Shown here piece after piece: positions 17,007-27,610 of a stretch of DNA of 64,000 nt (the stretch's first letter is position 1; each line of letters begins with the position of its first letter). The notes beneath the pieces were generated by a model. The model ran no database searches. It was given only the letters and a program-made list of their open reading frames with translations, and was not told the origin of the DNA. The stretch is from Streptomyces sp. WM6378 (GTDB lineage Bacteria > Actinomycetota > Actinomycetes > Streptomycetales > Streptomycetaceae). The stretch is taken from the NCBI RefSeq assembly GCF_001279695.1, contig NZ_LGDD01000144.1, positions 1 to 64,000 of the forward strand. Direction: 5' to 3'. The position numbers and the translations under genes are program-made.

Positions 17007-17945
17007 GTGACATCGACGACCGTCAGCGCACGGTCAGCCACCCGAAAGCCGACGAACAGACGCAGGAGCGCGGACGCAGGCGCGGGCGGGGCCTGGTTCC
17101 TGGTGCTCCCGGCACTCATCCCCATTCTGGTGCTCAGCGTGGGCCCGCTGCTCTATGGCATCGCGCTGGCTTTCACCGACGCCCAGTCGGGCCGCACCGC
17201 CGCCACCCAGTGGGTCGGGCTGCTCAACTTCCGGGACCTGGCGCACGACGGCTTGTTCTGGGAGTCGTTCAGGATCGGGCTGCTGTGGGCGGTCGGCGTC
17301 ACCGTGCCCCAGTTCCTGCTCGCCCTCGGGCTCGCGCTGCTCCTCAACCAGAAACTCCGGCTGCGCTGGCTGGCCCGGGCGCTCGCGATCATCCCCTGGG
17401 CCATGCCGGAGGTCGTGGTCGGCATCATGTGGCGCCTCGTCTACCAGCCCGACGCGGGCATCCTCAACGAAACCGTCCGCAACCTGGGGCTCGGGGACGG
17501 CCGGGACTGGCTGACCGGCCTCGCCACCGCCCTGCCCGCCGTGATCGTCGTCGGCGTCTGGGCGGGCATGCCGCAGACGACGGTCGCCCTCCTCGCCGGG
17601 CTGCAGAACACCCCGAGGGAACTGCACCAGGCCGCCGCCATCGACGGGGCCGGCGCCTGGCGCCGCTTCACCACCGTCACCTGGCCCGCCCTGAAACCGG
17701 TGGCCCTCGCGATCACGGCGCTCAACTTCATCTGGAATTTCAATTCGTTCGCTCTGGTCTACGTGCTGACCAACGGCGGGCCGGGCGGGCGCACCCGGCT
17801 TCCGATGCTCTTCGCCTACGAAGAGGCCTTCCGCTACGGCCAGTTCGGGTACGCGGCGGCCATGGGCTGCGTGATGGTCGCCGTGATCGCCGTCTGCCTC
17901 GCCTTCTTCCTGGTGGGCCGTCTCAGGGAAGGGGACGGCAAGTGA
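17007..17945 (+). CDS. Sugar ABC transporter permease (MalF/CebF-type)
   Basis: A 312-residue inner-membrane subunit of a CUT1 carbohydrate ABC importer, with six hydrophobic helices. The EAA loop is present as ELHQAAAIDGAGAWRRFTTVTWPALKP. GTG at 17007 has AAAGGGG about eight bases upstream. It overlaps the next permease by a GTGA junction, indicating translational coupling. No LacI or other regulator lies next to the operon, and the upstream 128 bp show no recognisable CebR-type operator. The sugar is not predictable. Confidence 0.92.
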   Translation: MTSTTVSARSATRKPTNRRRSADAGAGGAWFLVLPALIPILVLSVGPLLYGIALAFTDAQSGRTAATQWVGLLNFRDLAHDGLFWESFRIGLLWAVGVTVPQFLLALGLALLLNQKLRLRWLARALAIIPWAMPEVVVGIMWRLVYQPDAGILNETVRNLGLGDGRDWLTGLATALPAVIVVGVWAGMPQTTVALLAGLQNTPRELHQAAAIDGAGAWRRFTTVTWPALKPVALAITALNFIWNFNSFALVYVLTNGGPGGRTRLPMLFAYEEAFRYGQFGYAAAMGCVMVAVIAVCLAFFLVGRLREGDGK

Positions 17946-18781
17946 CCGCGCGCACAAGGAGGTTGGGGCGCGCAGGACAGTACCTGGCGCTGCTCGCCTA
18001 TCTCGTCTTCCTGGCCTTCCCGTTCCTGTGGCTGATCTCGACCGCCTTCAAACCAGCGCGCGAGCTGGGCTCGCTCCACCCCACCTGGATTCCCCGGCAC
18101 CCCACGCTCGCCAACTTCCGCCAGGCCTTCGACGAACACCCCCTGCTCCACGCCGGGCTGAACAGCCTGATCGCGGCCCTCTCCGCCTCCCTCATCGCGG
18201 TGGTGATCGCGACGCCGATGGCGTACGTCATGGCCCGCCACCGGGGCCGGCTCGCGGCCGCCGCCACGGGCTGGGTGGTGATCAGCCAGGCGTTCCCGTT
18301 CGTCCTGCTGATCATTCCGCTGTTCCTGGTCCTCAAGAACCTGCACGCGATCAACTCGGTGGGCGGTCTGGTCATGGTCTACGTGGTCTGGTCGCTGCCG
18401 TTCGCGCTCTGGATGCTGAACGGCTACGTACGCGCCGTGCCAACCGAGTTGGAGGAGGCCGCCGCCGTCGACGGTGCGGGGCGGCCGCGCATCCTCGTCT
18501 CGGTCACCGCGCCCCTGCTCGCCCCCGGGATCGTGGCCACCGGGCTCTTCGCCTTCATCACGGCGTGGAACGAATTCTTCTTCGCACTCGTTCTGCTGAA
18601 GACCCCCGAGAAACAGACCCTGCCCGTCGTCCTCACCCACTTCCTCGGCGCGGAGGGAGTCGCCGACCTCGGCCCGCTCGCGGCGGCCGCCTTCCTCGCC
18701 ACCCTGCCCTCCCTGGTGATCTTCGCGATCATTCAGAAGCGGATCACCGGCGGCATGGTCACCGGGGCGGTGAAGGGCTGA
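17942..18781 (+). CDS. Carbohydrate ABC transporter permease (MalG/CebG-type)
   Basis: A 279-residue second permease of the CUT1 importer. Its EAA loop reads ELEEAAAVDGAGRPRILVSVTAPLLAPG, and helices are typical of MalG (FPFLWLISTAFKP at the N terminus). The GTG start overlaps the upstream stop by four bases, and its own TGA overlaps the ATG of the lipoprotein gene, so all three are coupled. No ATPase gene is present. In Streptomyces such importers usually share the MsiK ATPase (established knowledge), which I infer here. Confidence 0.93.
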   Translation: MTARTRRLGRAGQYLALLAYLVFLAFPFLWLISTAFKPARELGSLHPTWIPRHPTLANFRQAFDEHPLLHAGLNSLIAALSASLIAVVIATPMAYVMARHRGRLAAAATGWVVISQAFPFVLLIIPLFLVLKNLHAINSVGGLVMVYVVWSLPFALWMLNGYVRAVPTELEEAAAVDGAGRPRILVSVTAPLLAPGIVATGLFAFITAWNEFFFALVLLKTPEKQTLPVVLTHFLGAEGVADLGPLAAAAFLATLPSLVIFAIIQKRITGGMVTGAVKG

Positions 18782-20091
18782 TGCGGGCTCGTGAACAGGC
18801 CGGATTCGTGCGGCTGTTGATGCTGGCCGCCATGCTGGCCCTGCTGGCGCCGCTGCTCGCCGGGTGCTCGGACGGCGGCTCGGGAAGCGGCGGAGTCATC
18901 AGGCTCCGCTTCCAGTCCCTGGCCTGGCAGAAGGAGTCCGTGGATGCGACGAAGGGCCTGGTCAAGGAGTGGAACGCGACACATAAAGGCATTCAGGTCC
19001 AGTACGTGCAGGGCAGTTGGGACACGGTCCACGACCAGCTGCTCACCGCGTTCGAAGGCGGCGAGGCGCCCGATGTGATCCACGACACCTCGGACGACCT
19101 GGCCGACTTCGCGTACGGCGGCTACCTGGCGGACCTGGGCGGTCTGCTCCCGCGGCGGCTCAAGGACGACATCCCGGCGCAGAGCTGGGAGACGGCCACC
19201 TTCGACCAGGGGGTGTACGGGGTGCCGTTCCTCCAGGAGCCGAGGGTCCTCATCGCCAACACGAAGATCCTCAAGTCCTCGGGGGTTCGGATTCCCACAC
19301 CCGAACAGCCCTGGAGCTGGGCCGAATTCAGACAGGTGACGGAGAAGCTGAGCGGCGACGGAAGATTCGGTGTGGCCTGGCCGCTCAAGGAGCCCGTCTC
19401 GGTCACCCTCAACCTGGGGCTCTCCGAGGGCGGCCGGCTCTTCGCGCGAGGCGCCGACGGCAAGGCGAAGGTGGAGTTCACGGCCGGCGACGCGGTCGTC
19501 CCCGACACCATTCACGACCAGGTCAACAGTGACAAGAGCGCGGCGCGCAGCACCCTCGGCATGGGTGGTTCGGACACCCTGCCCGGGTTCTTCGGCGGCA
19601 AGTACGCGATGGTGCCGCTCGGGTTCTCCTACCGCCAGCAGATCGTGCAGCAGGCCCCGCCCGGCTTCGAGTGGACGGTACTTCCGGCCCCGGCGGGCAG
19701 TGCGGGCCTGGACCAGGGCGTCAGCCCGCAGACCTTGTCGGTCGCCCAGGACGGCCCGCACAAGAAGGAGGCCGCCCAGTTCATCGACTTCATGCTGAGC
19801 CCGGCGAACATGGTGCGCCTCGCCAAGGGCGACTGGATGTTGCCGACGGGAACCGAGGCGCTCAAGGATCCGGCCCTGCACACCGCCAAGGACGGCTGGG
19901 CGACCGGCGCGGCCCTCGCCCCGTATCTGCGCCCGGCTCCCGCGCAGTCCGTGCGGGGCTACCCGGAATGGAAGGACAAGGTGGCCACGCCTGCCCTGCA
20001 GGAGTACTACAGCGGGGCGATCGACGCGGCCGAGCTGAAGAAACGCCTGGTCCAGGACGGGAACCGGGTGCTGGCGCGGTATCAGCGGTGA
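18781..20091 (+). CDS. Extracellular sugar-binding lipoprotein of ABC importer
   Basis: A 436-residue solute-binding protein with a lipoprotein signal peptide (hydrophobic core at residues 10-27, lipobox LLAGC, acylated Cys near residue 29). The mature protein matches cluster-B sugar-binding proteins: RLRFQSLAWQ, EWNATHKGIQVQYVQGSWD, FEGGEAPDVIHD, ending in KLAVKNG-like repeats of helices. It completes the permease operon through a TGATG overlap. The unusual gene order (permeases first, binding protein last) differs from the common binding-protein-first arrangement. A GC-rich hairpin terminator follows 27 bp after the stop. Confidence 0.92.
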   Translation: MRAREQAGFVRLLMLAAMLALLAPLLAGCSDGGSGSGGVIRLRFQSLAWQKESVDATKGLVKEWNATHKGIQVQYVQGSWDTVHDQLLTAFEGGEAPDVIHDTSDDLADFAYGGYLADLGGLLPRRLKDDIPAQSWETATFDQGVYGVPFLQEPRVLIANTKILKSSGVRIPTPEQPWSWAEFRQVTEKLSGDGRFGVAWPLKEPVSVTLNLGLSEGGRLFARGADGKAKVEFTAGDAVVPDTIHDQVNSDKSAARSTLGMGGSDTLPGFFGGKYAMVPLGFSYRQQIVQQAPPGFEWTVLPAPAGSAGLDQGVSPQTLSVAQDGPHKKEAAQFIDFMLSPANMVRLAKGDWMLPTGTEALKDPALHTAKDGWATGAALAPYLRPAPAQSVRGYPEWKDKVATPALQEYYSGAIDAAELKKRLVQDGNRVLARYQR

Positions 20092-20118
20092 GTTCTGAAA
20101 GGGGATCCCTGCGGGTTG

Positions 20119-20147
20119 CCCCGGCCCGTCCCCCGAACGGGCCGGGG
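20119..20147 (+). terminator. Hairpin terminator of the sugar ABC operon
   Basis: CCCCGGCCCGT (20119-20129) pairs perfectly with ACGGGCCGGGG (20137-20147) around a 7-base loop. There is no T run, which is common for Streptomyces terminators. Confidence 0.75.
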
Positions 20148-20604
20148 CGGTCTCGGCCGGCGGCGGTTCGACGGCCTCGTCGTGCGTGAGGCCAGGCAGC
20201 CGCCGGGGCAGTGGCCGACGACCCGGCGCCGTCGGACCACCCTTCGACGTTAGGGGTGCGATCCGGCCGTCTCGTCGTGCTCTCAGGTGAGCCTGCCGGG
20301 TCCGGGCTCATCCCTTCGGTGTGGAGGCATCCCCGACGAGGCGTACCGAAGCCCCTTACACGTAAAGGGGGTTGGGCCCCGGGAAAGGTCGACGTGTTCA
20401 CACAGAGTGTTCATCGACCCTTCACAAAGCCCGAGTTGCCCGCTCCTGGCCGGTTTCTGATTACAAAACCTTGTTGGGTAAGTCACAGCTGGATGAAGTC
20501 CTTGATCTGCGCGTGTCAATCGGCAAGGGTTTCGAATCAGCCCCGGAAAGTTTCCGTCCGGTAGGCAAACCCCCCACAAATAGTGACGAGGAGACCCCCT
20601 CTTC
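20148..20604. promoter_or_regulatory. Long upstream region of the secreted protease gene
   Basis: About 450 bp without a convincing gene. It contains a small hairpin (CCCCTTAC/GTAAAGGGG, 20353-20371) and a pair of direct GTGTTCA repeats (20394-20400 and 20407-20413, 13-bp period). The repeats are framed by GTCGA and TCGAC, which may be an operator. The stretch nearest the gene is AT-richer than its surroundings and probably carries the protease promoter. No known riboswitch signature was recognised. Confidence 0.45.
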
Positions 20605-21813
<1,209 letters not shown>

Positions 21814-21836
21814 ACACCGTTCGGCAGCGGCGAACG

Positions 21837-21876
21837 GCGGCTCCCGCGCCCGTCCCCCACGGGGCGCGGGGGCCGC
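21837..21876 (+). terminator. Terminator after the protease gene
   Basis: A GC-rich stem (GCGGCTCCCGCGCCC from 21837 with GGGGCGCGGGGGCCGC to 21876) is followed by TTT. The minus-10 box of the next, leaderless gene begins three bases after it, so that gene's minus-35 region would lie within the stem. Confidence 0.82.
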
Positions 21877-21891
21877 TTTAGGGTGACCCCC

Positions 21892-22452
21892 ATGACGACG
21901 ACGTACGCCGCTCTGCTGCGCGGCATCAATGTGGGCGGGAACAGACGAGTTCCCATGGCCGACCTTCGGGAAATCCTCGGCGAGTTGGGCCACGGCGATG
22001 TGAAGACGTACCTCAACAGCGGAAACGCCGTCTTCAGCAGCATCTCCCGCGATCAGGACGCGCTTGCGGCCGGCCTGGAGGCCGCCATCGAGAAGCACTT
22101 CGGCTTCCGCGTCGCCTGCATGGTGCGCAGCGGCCCCTATCTGCGGTCCGTCCTCGACGGCTGTCCCTTCCCGGCCGACGTTCTTGAGGGCAAGCAGCTG
22201 CACGCCACCTTCTTCGCGGGCCCGCCCGTCACCGCCGACCGCTTCGCCTCCATCGACCGGGCCGCCTTCCTCCCCGAGGAGTTCCGGCTCGGCGACCAGG
22301 TGCTCTATCTGTACGCGCCCGACGGCCTCGGCAAGTCGCAGCTCGGCGCCGCCCTGTCCCGGCCCGGACTGCTCAAGGGCATCGACGCGACCTCCCGCAA
22401 CTGGAACACCGTCAAGGCGCTGGTGCGGATGACGGAGGCGGTCGGCGCCTGA
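21892..22452 (+). CDS. DUF1697 domain-containing protein
   Basis: A 186-residue protein covering the whole DUF1697 family: start YAALLRGINVGGNRRVPMADLRE, then DVKTYLNSGNAVFSS, and the terminal ATSRNWNTVKALVRM motif. Function is unknown. The ATG at 21892 lacks a ribosome binding site but has TAGGGT (21879-21884) 7 bp upstream, so it is probably leaderless. A GTG at 21883 would overlap that box. It is convergent with the aldo/keto reductase gene. Confidence 0.88.
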   Translation: MTTTYAALLRGINVGGNRRVPMADLREILGELGHGDVKTYLNSGNAVFSSISRDQDALAAGLEAAIEKHFGFRVACMVRSGPYLRSVLDGCPFPADVLEGKQLHATFFAGPPVTADRFASIDRAAFLPEEFRLGDQVLYLYAPDGLGKSQLGAALSRPGLLKGIDATSRNWNTVKALVRMTEAVGA

Positions 22453-22481
22453 GGTGCCATGCCCACCCGTCGGGAGTCGGC

Positions 22482-23333
22482 TCAGGACGCCCGAAGCGCG
22501 TCCAATGTGTTCAACTCGGCCTCGGACAAGCTGAGTTGAGCCGCATCCAGGTTCTCCTCCAGATGCGCCAGTGAGCCGGTGCCCGGCGTCGGGCACAGGG
22601 CGGGGGAGTGGTGCAGCAGCCAAGCCAGGGCGATCTGGCCCCTGGTCGCGCCGTGCTGCCGGGCGATCCGGTCGAGGTCGGCCGCCGCCTCGCCGGTGAG
22701 CGCGCCGTTGGCCAGCGGGAACCAGGGCAGAAACGCCAAGCCGTGCGCCTCGCACAGGGCGACGACCGCCGCCGACTCCCGGTCGAGGAGGTTGAAGCGG
22801 TTCTGCACGGAGGCGATGCCGGTCAGCCGGAGCGCCTGCTCCACCTGCTCGGCCGAGACGCTGTCCAGCCCGATGTGCCGGATCTTGCCCGCCCGTCTCA
22901 ACTCGTCGAGAGCGCCCAGCTGTTCGGCCATGGGGACCTCGGGGTCGAGCCGGTGCAACTGGTACAGATCGATGGTCTCCACCCGCAGCCGGCGCAGGCT
23001 CGCCTCGCACATCGCCCGCAACTGCTCGGGCCGCCCCGCGATGTGCCAGGCGCTGTCGCTGGTCCGTACGACTCCGCCCTTGGTCGCGATCACCACATCG
23101 GCCGGGTAGGGGTGGAGCGCCTCCGCGACGAGTTCCTCGGCGAGGTCCGGGCCGTAGTTGTCGGCCGTGTCGATCAGTGTGACACCCCGGTGCACCGCCC
23201 GGCGCAGCACGGCGAGCGCGTCCGCCCGCTCGCCGCGCGGGCCCCAGTAGCCGGGCCCGGTCAGCTGCGCGGTGCCGAAGCCGAGCCGCCGCAGGGGCCG
23301 GTCGCCGCCGAGTGCGAAGGTCTCAGGGATCAT
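22482..23333 (-). CDS. Aldo/keto reductase
   Basis: A 283-residue TIM-barrel NADPH-dependent oxidoreductase. The family tetrad is recognisable: D and Y in LIDTADNYGPDLAEELV, K in VVIATKGGVV, H in DLYQLHRLDPEVP. The cofactor region AWLLHHSPALCPTPGTGSLAHLEENL is intact. The physiological carbonyl substrate is unknown. The ATG ending at 23333 is leaderless-like, with TACGGT (plus-strand 23341-23346) 7 bp upstream. A longer frame adds 21 residues without support. Confidence 0.92.
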   Translation of the reverse strand: MIPETFALGGDRPLRRLGFGTAQLTGPGYWGPRGERADALAVLRRAVHRGVTLIDTADNYGPDLAEELVAEALHPYPADVVIATKGGVVRTSDSAWHIAGRPEQLRAMCEASLRRLRVETIDLYQLHRLDPEVPMAEQLGALDELRRAGKIRHIGLDSVSAEQVEQALRLTGIASVQNRFNLLDRESAAVVALCEAHGLAFLPWFPLANGALTGEAAADLDRIARQHGATRGQIALAWLLHHSPALCPTPGTGSLAHLEENLDAAQLSLSEAELNTLDALRAS

Positions 23334-23493
23334 GCAGAGGACCGTAGCCGACCACCTCTGCGCTCCGGCCGACGGGCCGAGCCGCGGCACGACCACCAGG
23401 CAACGGGCCGAGCCGTCCGACGCCGAAATGGCCCAGTGATCGCAGACATCATTGGACCAGTGGCGGGGGCCATTGCCGGGCTACGCTCGACCC

Positions 23494-24126
23494 ATGACGG
23501 AAACCAAGACAGACCTCGCGCAGCGCACCACCGTCGACTTCTACTTCGACCCCGCCTGCCCCTTCGCCTGGATCACCTCCCGCTGGATGCTGGAGGTCGA
23601 GCGGCGCCGCGACATCGAGCTGAGATTCAGGCCGATGAGCCTCTACTTCCACAACATCGGCAATGAACTGCCCGACTGGTACCGGGACTTGGTCGACCGG
23701 TCGATCGGCCCCGTCCGGGTCGCGGTCGCGGCGGCGGAGGCGCACGGCGACGGCGTGCTGCGCGATCTGTACACCGCCTTCGGCACCCGCATCCACCAGG
23801 ACAAGAACCAGGACTTCAACGAGGTGATCGCCCAGTCGCTCGCGGAGCTCGGCCTGCCCGCCGCGCTCGCCGAAGCCGCCCACGACCCGGCGCGCGACGA
23901 GGCCGTGCGCCGCAGCCACGACGCGGGCAAGGACCCGGCGGAGGACGGCTACGTCGGCACGCCGACCATGCACTTCGACGGCAAGGTCTACTTCGGCCCG
24001 GTGCTCAGCTCGATCCCGCGCGGTGAGGAGGCGGCCCGGCTCTTCGACAGCGTGCGCACGATCGCCGCGTACCCCGACTTCTTCGAGCTGAAGCGGACCC
24101 GGACGGGCTCCCTCCGCTTCGACTGA
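23494..24126 (+). CDS. Mycothiol-dependent nitroreductase Rv2466c-like (DsbA fold)
   Basis: A 210-residue thioredoxin-fold protein closely matching the Rv2466c pattern: DFYFDPACPFAWITSRW, MSLYFHN, GPVRVAVAAAEAHG, DFNEVIAQSLAELGLP, VGTPTMHFDG, GPVLSSIPRGEEA, FFELKRTRTG. In M. tuberculosis this enzyme uses mycothiol to reduce oxidants and nitro prodrugs (established knowledge). Here the active site is CPFA instead of CPWC: C22 is kept and the resolving cysteine is Ala. The ATG at 23494 has TACGCT (23482-23487) 6 bp upstream and no Shine-Dalgarno, so it is probably leaderless. Confidence 0.9.
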   Translation: MTETKTDLAQRTTVDFYFDPACPFAWITSRWMLEVERRRDIELRFRPMSLYFHNIGNELPDWYRDLVDRSIGPVRVAVAAAEAHGDGVLRDLYTAFGTRIHQDKNQDFNEVIAQSLAELGLPAALAEAAHDPARDEAVRRSHDAGKDPAEDGYVGTPTMHFDGKVYFGPVLSSIPRGEEAARLFDSVRTIAAYPDFFELKRTRTGSLRFD

Positions 24127-24188
24127 GGTCAGCGATCTTGTCGCGTTTCTTCAATACCGGGGGAGGGCTGCGGCGGCAGGCTGGTCGT

Positions 24189-24767
24189 ATGAAGAACGAA
24201 CACCGTGTCATGACCGAATGTGCAGCAGAGGCCGCCCGCATCGCGCGCGGCGTCACCCCCGGGCAGCTCGCCGGGCCCACTCCCTGCGGGGAGTGGGACG
24301 TGCGGGCGCTGGTCAACCACTGGGTCCTGTACACCTCGCACGGCCTGGGGCACCGGGCGTTGCGCAAGCCGCTCCCGGACGAGCTCACCGCGCGTGACTT
24401 CACCGCCGACGCCGACTGGCCCGAGCGGTACGCCGCCCAGCTCGACCGGGCCGTCGCCGCGTGGGCCGACCCGGCCGTCTGGGAGGGCGAGATCGATCTG
24501 GGCGGGACCGCGCTGGCCGCCGCACACATCGCCTCGATGGTCGTCAAGGAGATGGTGGTGCACGGCTGGGACGTCGCGCGCGCCACCGGGCAGGAGGTGC
24601 GGATCTCCGAGGAGTCCGCCGCGTTCGTCCTGAAGGTCGTCGAGGACAACGCCGAGCTCTACCGCCAGTACCAGGGCTTCGCCGACCCGGTTGACCTGCC
24701 GTTCGCGGCCGCCACCTTCGAGCGCGCCCTGGCCGCCTCCGGCCGCGATCCGCACTGGGTCGCCTGA
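24189..24767 (+). CDS. TIGR03086 family metal-binding protein (DinB/mycothiol maleylpyruvate isomerase-like)
   Basis: A 192-residue four-helix-bundle protein. TPCGEWDVRALVNHWV near residue 35 is the family signature, with a metal-ligand histidine, and MVVKEMVVHGWDVARATGQ near residue 120 carries the second histidine pair. Such proteins are predicted thiol-dependent transferases that may use mycothiol. The neighbouring mycothiol-type nitroreductase 63 bp upstream fits that context. The start ATG 24189 is preferred over an upstream TTG at 24138, but neither has a good binding site. Confidence 0.85.
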   Translation: MKNEHRVMTECAAEAARIARGVTPGQLAGPTPCGEWDVRALVNHWVLYTSHGLGHRALRKPLPDELTARDFTADADWPERYAAQLDRAVAAWADPAVWEGEIDLGGTALAAAHIASMVVKEMVVHGWDVARATGQEVRISEESAAFVLKVVEDNAELYRQYQGFADPVDLPFAAATFERALAASGRDPHWVA

Positions 24768-24919
24768 CTCCAATTCGCGCTCAAGTGATCCGATGACTAG
24801 GGGGAGTTGGCGAGGAATCCCGAGGAATCCGGATCGATGTGTTGACCGTGGTATGTCAATGCTCCTACCTTTCCAGTGGCTCAGGGGGCCGGTCCCATGA
24901 GCTCCCACTGGGAGGGAAC

Positions 24920-27568
24920 ATGCCCGCATCCCGGAGCGCGCCGCGGACGGCGCCCCAAAGAGCCGCCCCGATCCTCGCACTCGCGGCCGCCCTGGCCCTG
25001 GGCGTCCCGGGCCTCGTGCCGTCGGCCACGGCACGCTCGCCGCACGCGTCCTCGGCCGATGTGTATGTGTCCCCCACTGGGAACGATTTGGCCGACGGCA
25101 CCGCCCAGCACCCCGTGCGCGGCCTGCCGCGCGCCCGCGACGTGGCGCGCGGCAGGGCGGCGCACCAGAGTGCCGACCTCACGGTCCACCTCACGGCCGG
25201 TACGTACCGCATGGACAAGCCGCTCGAACTCGACGCCCGCGACTCCGGCCGGAACGGCCACCGCATCATCTGGCAGGGCGCGGGCGCCGGGGCCACCGTC
25301 ATCAGCGGCGGCCACAAGGTCGAGGGCTGGCAGCCGGTGTCCGGACGCCCCGGGCTGTGGTCCGCACCCGCACCCCAAGGGCTCGGCGACACACGGCAGT
25401 TGTACGTCGACGGCGTGCGCGGTCAGCGTGCCAGGGGCGAGGTGCCGGTCGGCCTCACCGCCACGTCCACCGGCTACACCGCGACCTCCGACGCCATCGC
25501 GCGCTGGCGCCGTCCCTCCGACGCCGAGTTCGTGTACACCAGCGGCGAGGCCCTCTGGAACGTCGAGCGCAACGGACTCGGCCAGTGGACCGAACCCCGC
25601 TGCACGATCGCCGCCGCCAAGGGCGCCGCGATCACCATGGCCCAGCCGTGCTGGGACAACTCCAACAAGCGCGTCGAGTTCCCCGACCGGCCCGGCCGCA
25701 CGGTGAGCATGGTCGGCCCCGGCAAGCTCACCAACAACGGCGAGGCGTCCTACGTCGAGAACGCCTACGAACTCCTCGACCAGCCCGGCGAGTGGTACCT
25801 CGACCGCACCGCGGGCACCGTGTACTACCTGCCGCGCCAGGGCGAGGACCCGAGGAGCGCCGACATCGAGGCGGCCTCCGCCGAGAAGCTGCTCGACGGG
25901 CACGGCACCTCGAAGGCGCCGCTGCACGATGTCGCCTTCCAGGGGCTCCAGTTCAGCTACGCGACCTGGCTGACGCCGTCCGGCCCCGAGGGCTTCTCCG
26001 AGATCCAGGCCGGCTACACCATCACCGGCGCCAAGGGCTGGGCGACCCAGGGCCTGTGCGGCTTCACCCCGGGTGGCACCTGCCCCTTCGCCTCCTGGAC
26101 GAAGATGCCGGGCAACGTGTCCTTCTCGTACGCGCGCGGCATCGACATCAGCGACAGCACCTTCGCGCATCTCGGCGCCGCAGGTCTCGAACTAGGCACC
26201 GGCACGACCAACTCAACGGTGAAATCAAGCGTGTTCACCGACATCTCCGGCAACGGGATGGAGATCGGCGGTGTGGATGGCCAGGCTCCCGCCTCCCACA
26301 TCGAGGTGACGGACAATCATCTCTACGCGCTGCCCCGGGAGTTCCACGGCGGGGTGGGCATCCTCAACGGGTACACCCAGCACAACACCATCGCGCACAA
26401 CCAGCTCGACCACCTCGGCTACAGCGCGATCTCGATGGGCTGGGGCGGCTGGCCCGACAAGATCGGCTCGCCCGCGACACCCAACCCGAGCCACGACAAC
26501 GCGGTGCGCGACAACCTGATCTTCGACTACATGCAACTCCTCGACGACGGCGGAGGCGTCTACACCCAGGGCCTGACCGGCACGTCGATGGCCGACGGCG
26601 AGAAGGTCACCGGCAACGTCATCCACGATCAGTGGGGCCTGGGCAAGAGCGTCTACACCGACAATGGCTGCACCTACGAGACCGTCCAGGGCAACGTCCT
26701 GTACGGCGCCGCGTACGCGAATGTCGCCAGCCGCCACACCGACTACCGCGACAAGCTCGGCAACAACGACCCGACGCTGATCAAGGACAACTGGTGGGAG
26801 GAAGGCACCGCCGACGGCAACAGCAAGGGCCTGGTGACCACGGGCAACCACATCATGGCCGGCCTCGCCGACGTGCCGCCGGACGTACTCGCGGGCGCCG
26901 GCATCGAGCCCGCGTACCGCTCGGTCCTCGACCGTACGACGCAGGCGGTCTCCGTGCCCGAGGCCCCGGCCCGCGTGGGCACGAGCACGGCGGGCGCGGA
27001 TGCGATGTACGTGACCTTCAACCCCGCGTATGTGGACGGCGGTTCACCACTGACCGGGTACACGGCCCACGCCCTGCGCCCCGACGGAACCGAGGCCGCG
27101 ATGGCCGACATCACCGCGGCGGACTTCGCACGGCAGGCGTATGTACGCATCGGCAAACTCAGGGTGCCGGAGGGCCCGTTCAGGGTGACAGTCACCGCAC
27201 GCAACGCGCACGGAGAGAGCGCCCCGTCGCTCGCCTCGGCGCCGCTCGCGCCGAGCGCGGCCGTCGTGTTGCCGGGGGCGCCGACCGGGGTCAAGGTGCG
27301 GGCCGGCGCCGGGGCGGTGACAGTGGCGTGGACGCCGCCCGCGGCCATGGGCGACGCGAAGGTCGTCGGCTACCGGATCACCGTCTCGGACGGGCGGGTC
27401 GTGGAGGTCACCGGGCGGGACGCCCTGGTCACCCAGCCGACGGCGAAGGGGATGTTCCGGGTGGTGGGGGGTCTTGTGCCGGGCAAGCGCTACACGTTCA
27501 CGGTCGCGGCCGTCACGGCGGCGGGGGTGGGGCCGGGGGCCGCAGCTGGATCTCTGACCCAGTCGTGA
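24920..27568 (+). CDS. Secreted right-handed parallel beta-helix protein with fibronectin type III C terminus
   Basis: An 882-residue exported protein. Residues 1-41 are a Sec signal peptide (APILALAAALALGVPGLVPSATA). DVYVSPTGNDLADGTAQHP opens a beta-helix domain typical of polysaccharide-active proteins. Repeated PbH1-like coils (SFSYARGIDISDSTFAHLGAAG, VKSSVFTDISGNG, IEVTDNHLY, NTIAHNQLDHLGYSAISMG) occupy about residues 390-620. The last 200 residues hold one or two FN3-like modules (APTGVKVRAGAGAVTVAWTPP). No sortase signal is present. A glycan lyase or hydrolase role is likely but the substrate is unknown. ATG 24920 follows GGAGGGA at close spacing. Confidence 0.88.
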   Translation: MPASRSAPRTAPQRAAPILALAAALALGVPGLVPSATARSPHASSADVYVSPTGNDLADGTAQHPVRGLPRARDVARGRAAHQSADLTVHLTAGTYRMDKPLELDARDSGRNGHRIIWQGAGAGATVISGGHKVEGWQPVSGRPGLWSAPAPQGLGDTRQLYVDGVRGQRARGEVPVGLTATSTGYTATSDAIARWRRPSDAEFVYTSGEALWNVERNGLGQWTEPRCTIAAAKGAAITMAQPCWDNSNKRVEFPDRPGRTVSMVGPGKLTNNGEASYVENAYELLDQPGEWYLDRTAGTVYYLPRQGEDPRSADIEAASAEKLLDGHGTSKAPLHDVAFQGLQFSYATWLTPSGPEGFSEIQAGYTITGAKGWATQGLCGFTPGGTCPFASWTKMPGNVSFSYARGIDISDSTFAHLGAAGLELGTGTTNSTVKSSVFTDISGNGMEIGGVDGQAPASHIEVTDNHLYALPREFHGGVGILNGYTQHNTIAHNQLDHLGYSAISMGWGGWPDKIGSPATPNPSHDNAVRDNLIFDYMQLLDDGGGVYTQGLTGTSMADGEKVTGNVIHDQWGLGKSVYTDNGCTYETVQGNVLYGAAYANVASRHTDYRDKLGNNDPTLIKDNWWEEGTADGNSKGLVTTGNHIMAGLADVPPDVLAGAGIEPAYRSVLDRTTQAVSVPEAPARVGTSTAGADAMYVTFNPAYVDGGSPLTGYTAHALRPDGTEAAMADITAADFARQAYVRIGKLRVPEGPFRVTVTARNAHGESAPSLASAPLAPSAAVVLPGAPTGVKVRAGAGAVTVAWTPPAAMGDAKVVGYRITVSDGRVVEVTGRDALVTQPTAKGMFRVVGGLVPGKRYTFTVAAVTAAGVGPGAAAGSLTQS

Positions 27569-27610
27569 AGCGGACGCAAACGGATGCGCAGGAGCGACGG
27601 GCCGTGTCGG

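Noticed and set aside
20148..20604. ydaO-type (cyclic di-AMP) riboswitch upstream of the protease
   Set aside because: The conserved ydaO core could not be found in this region.
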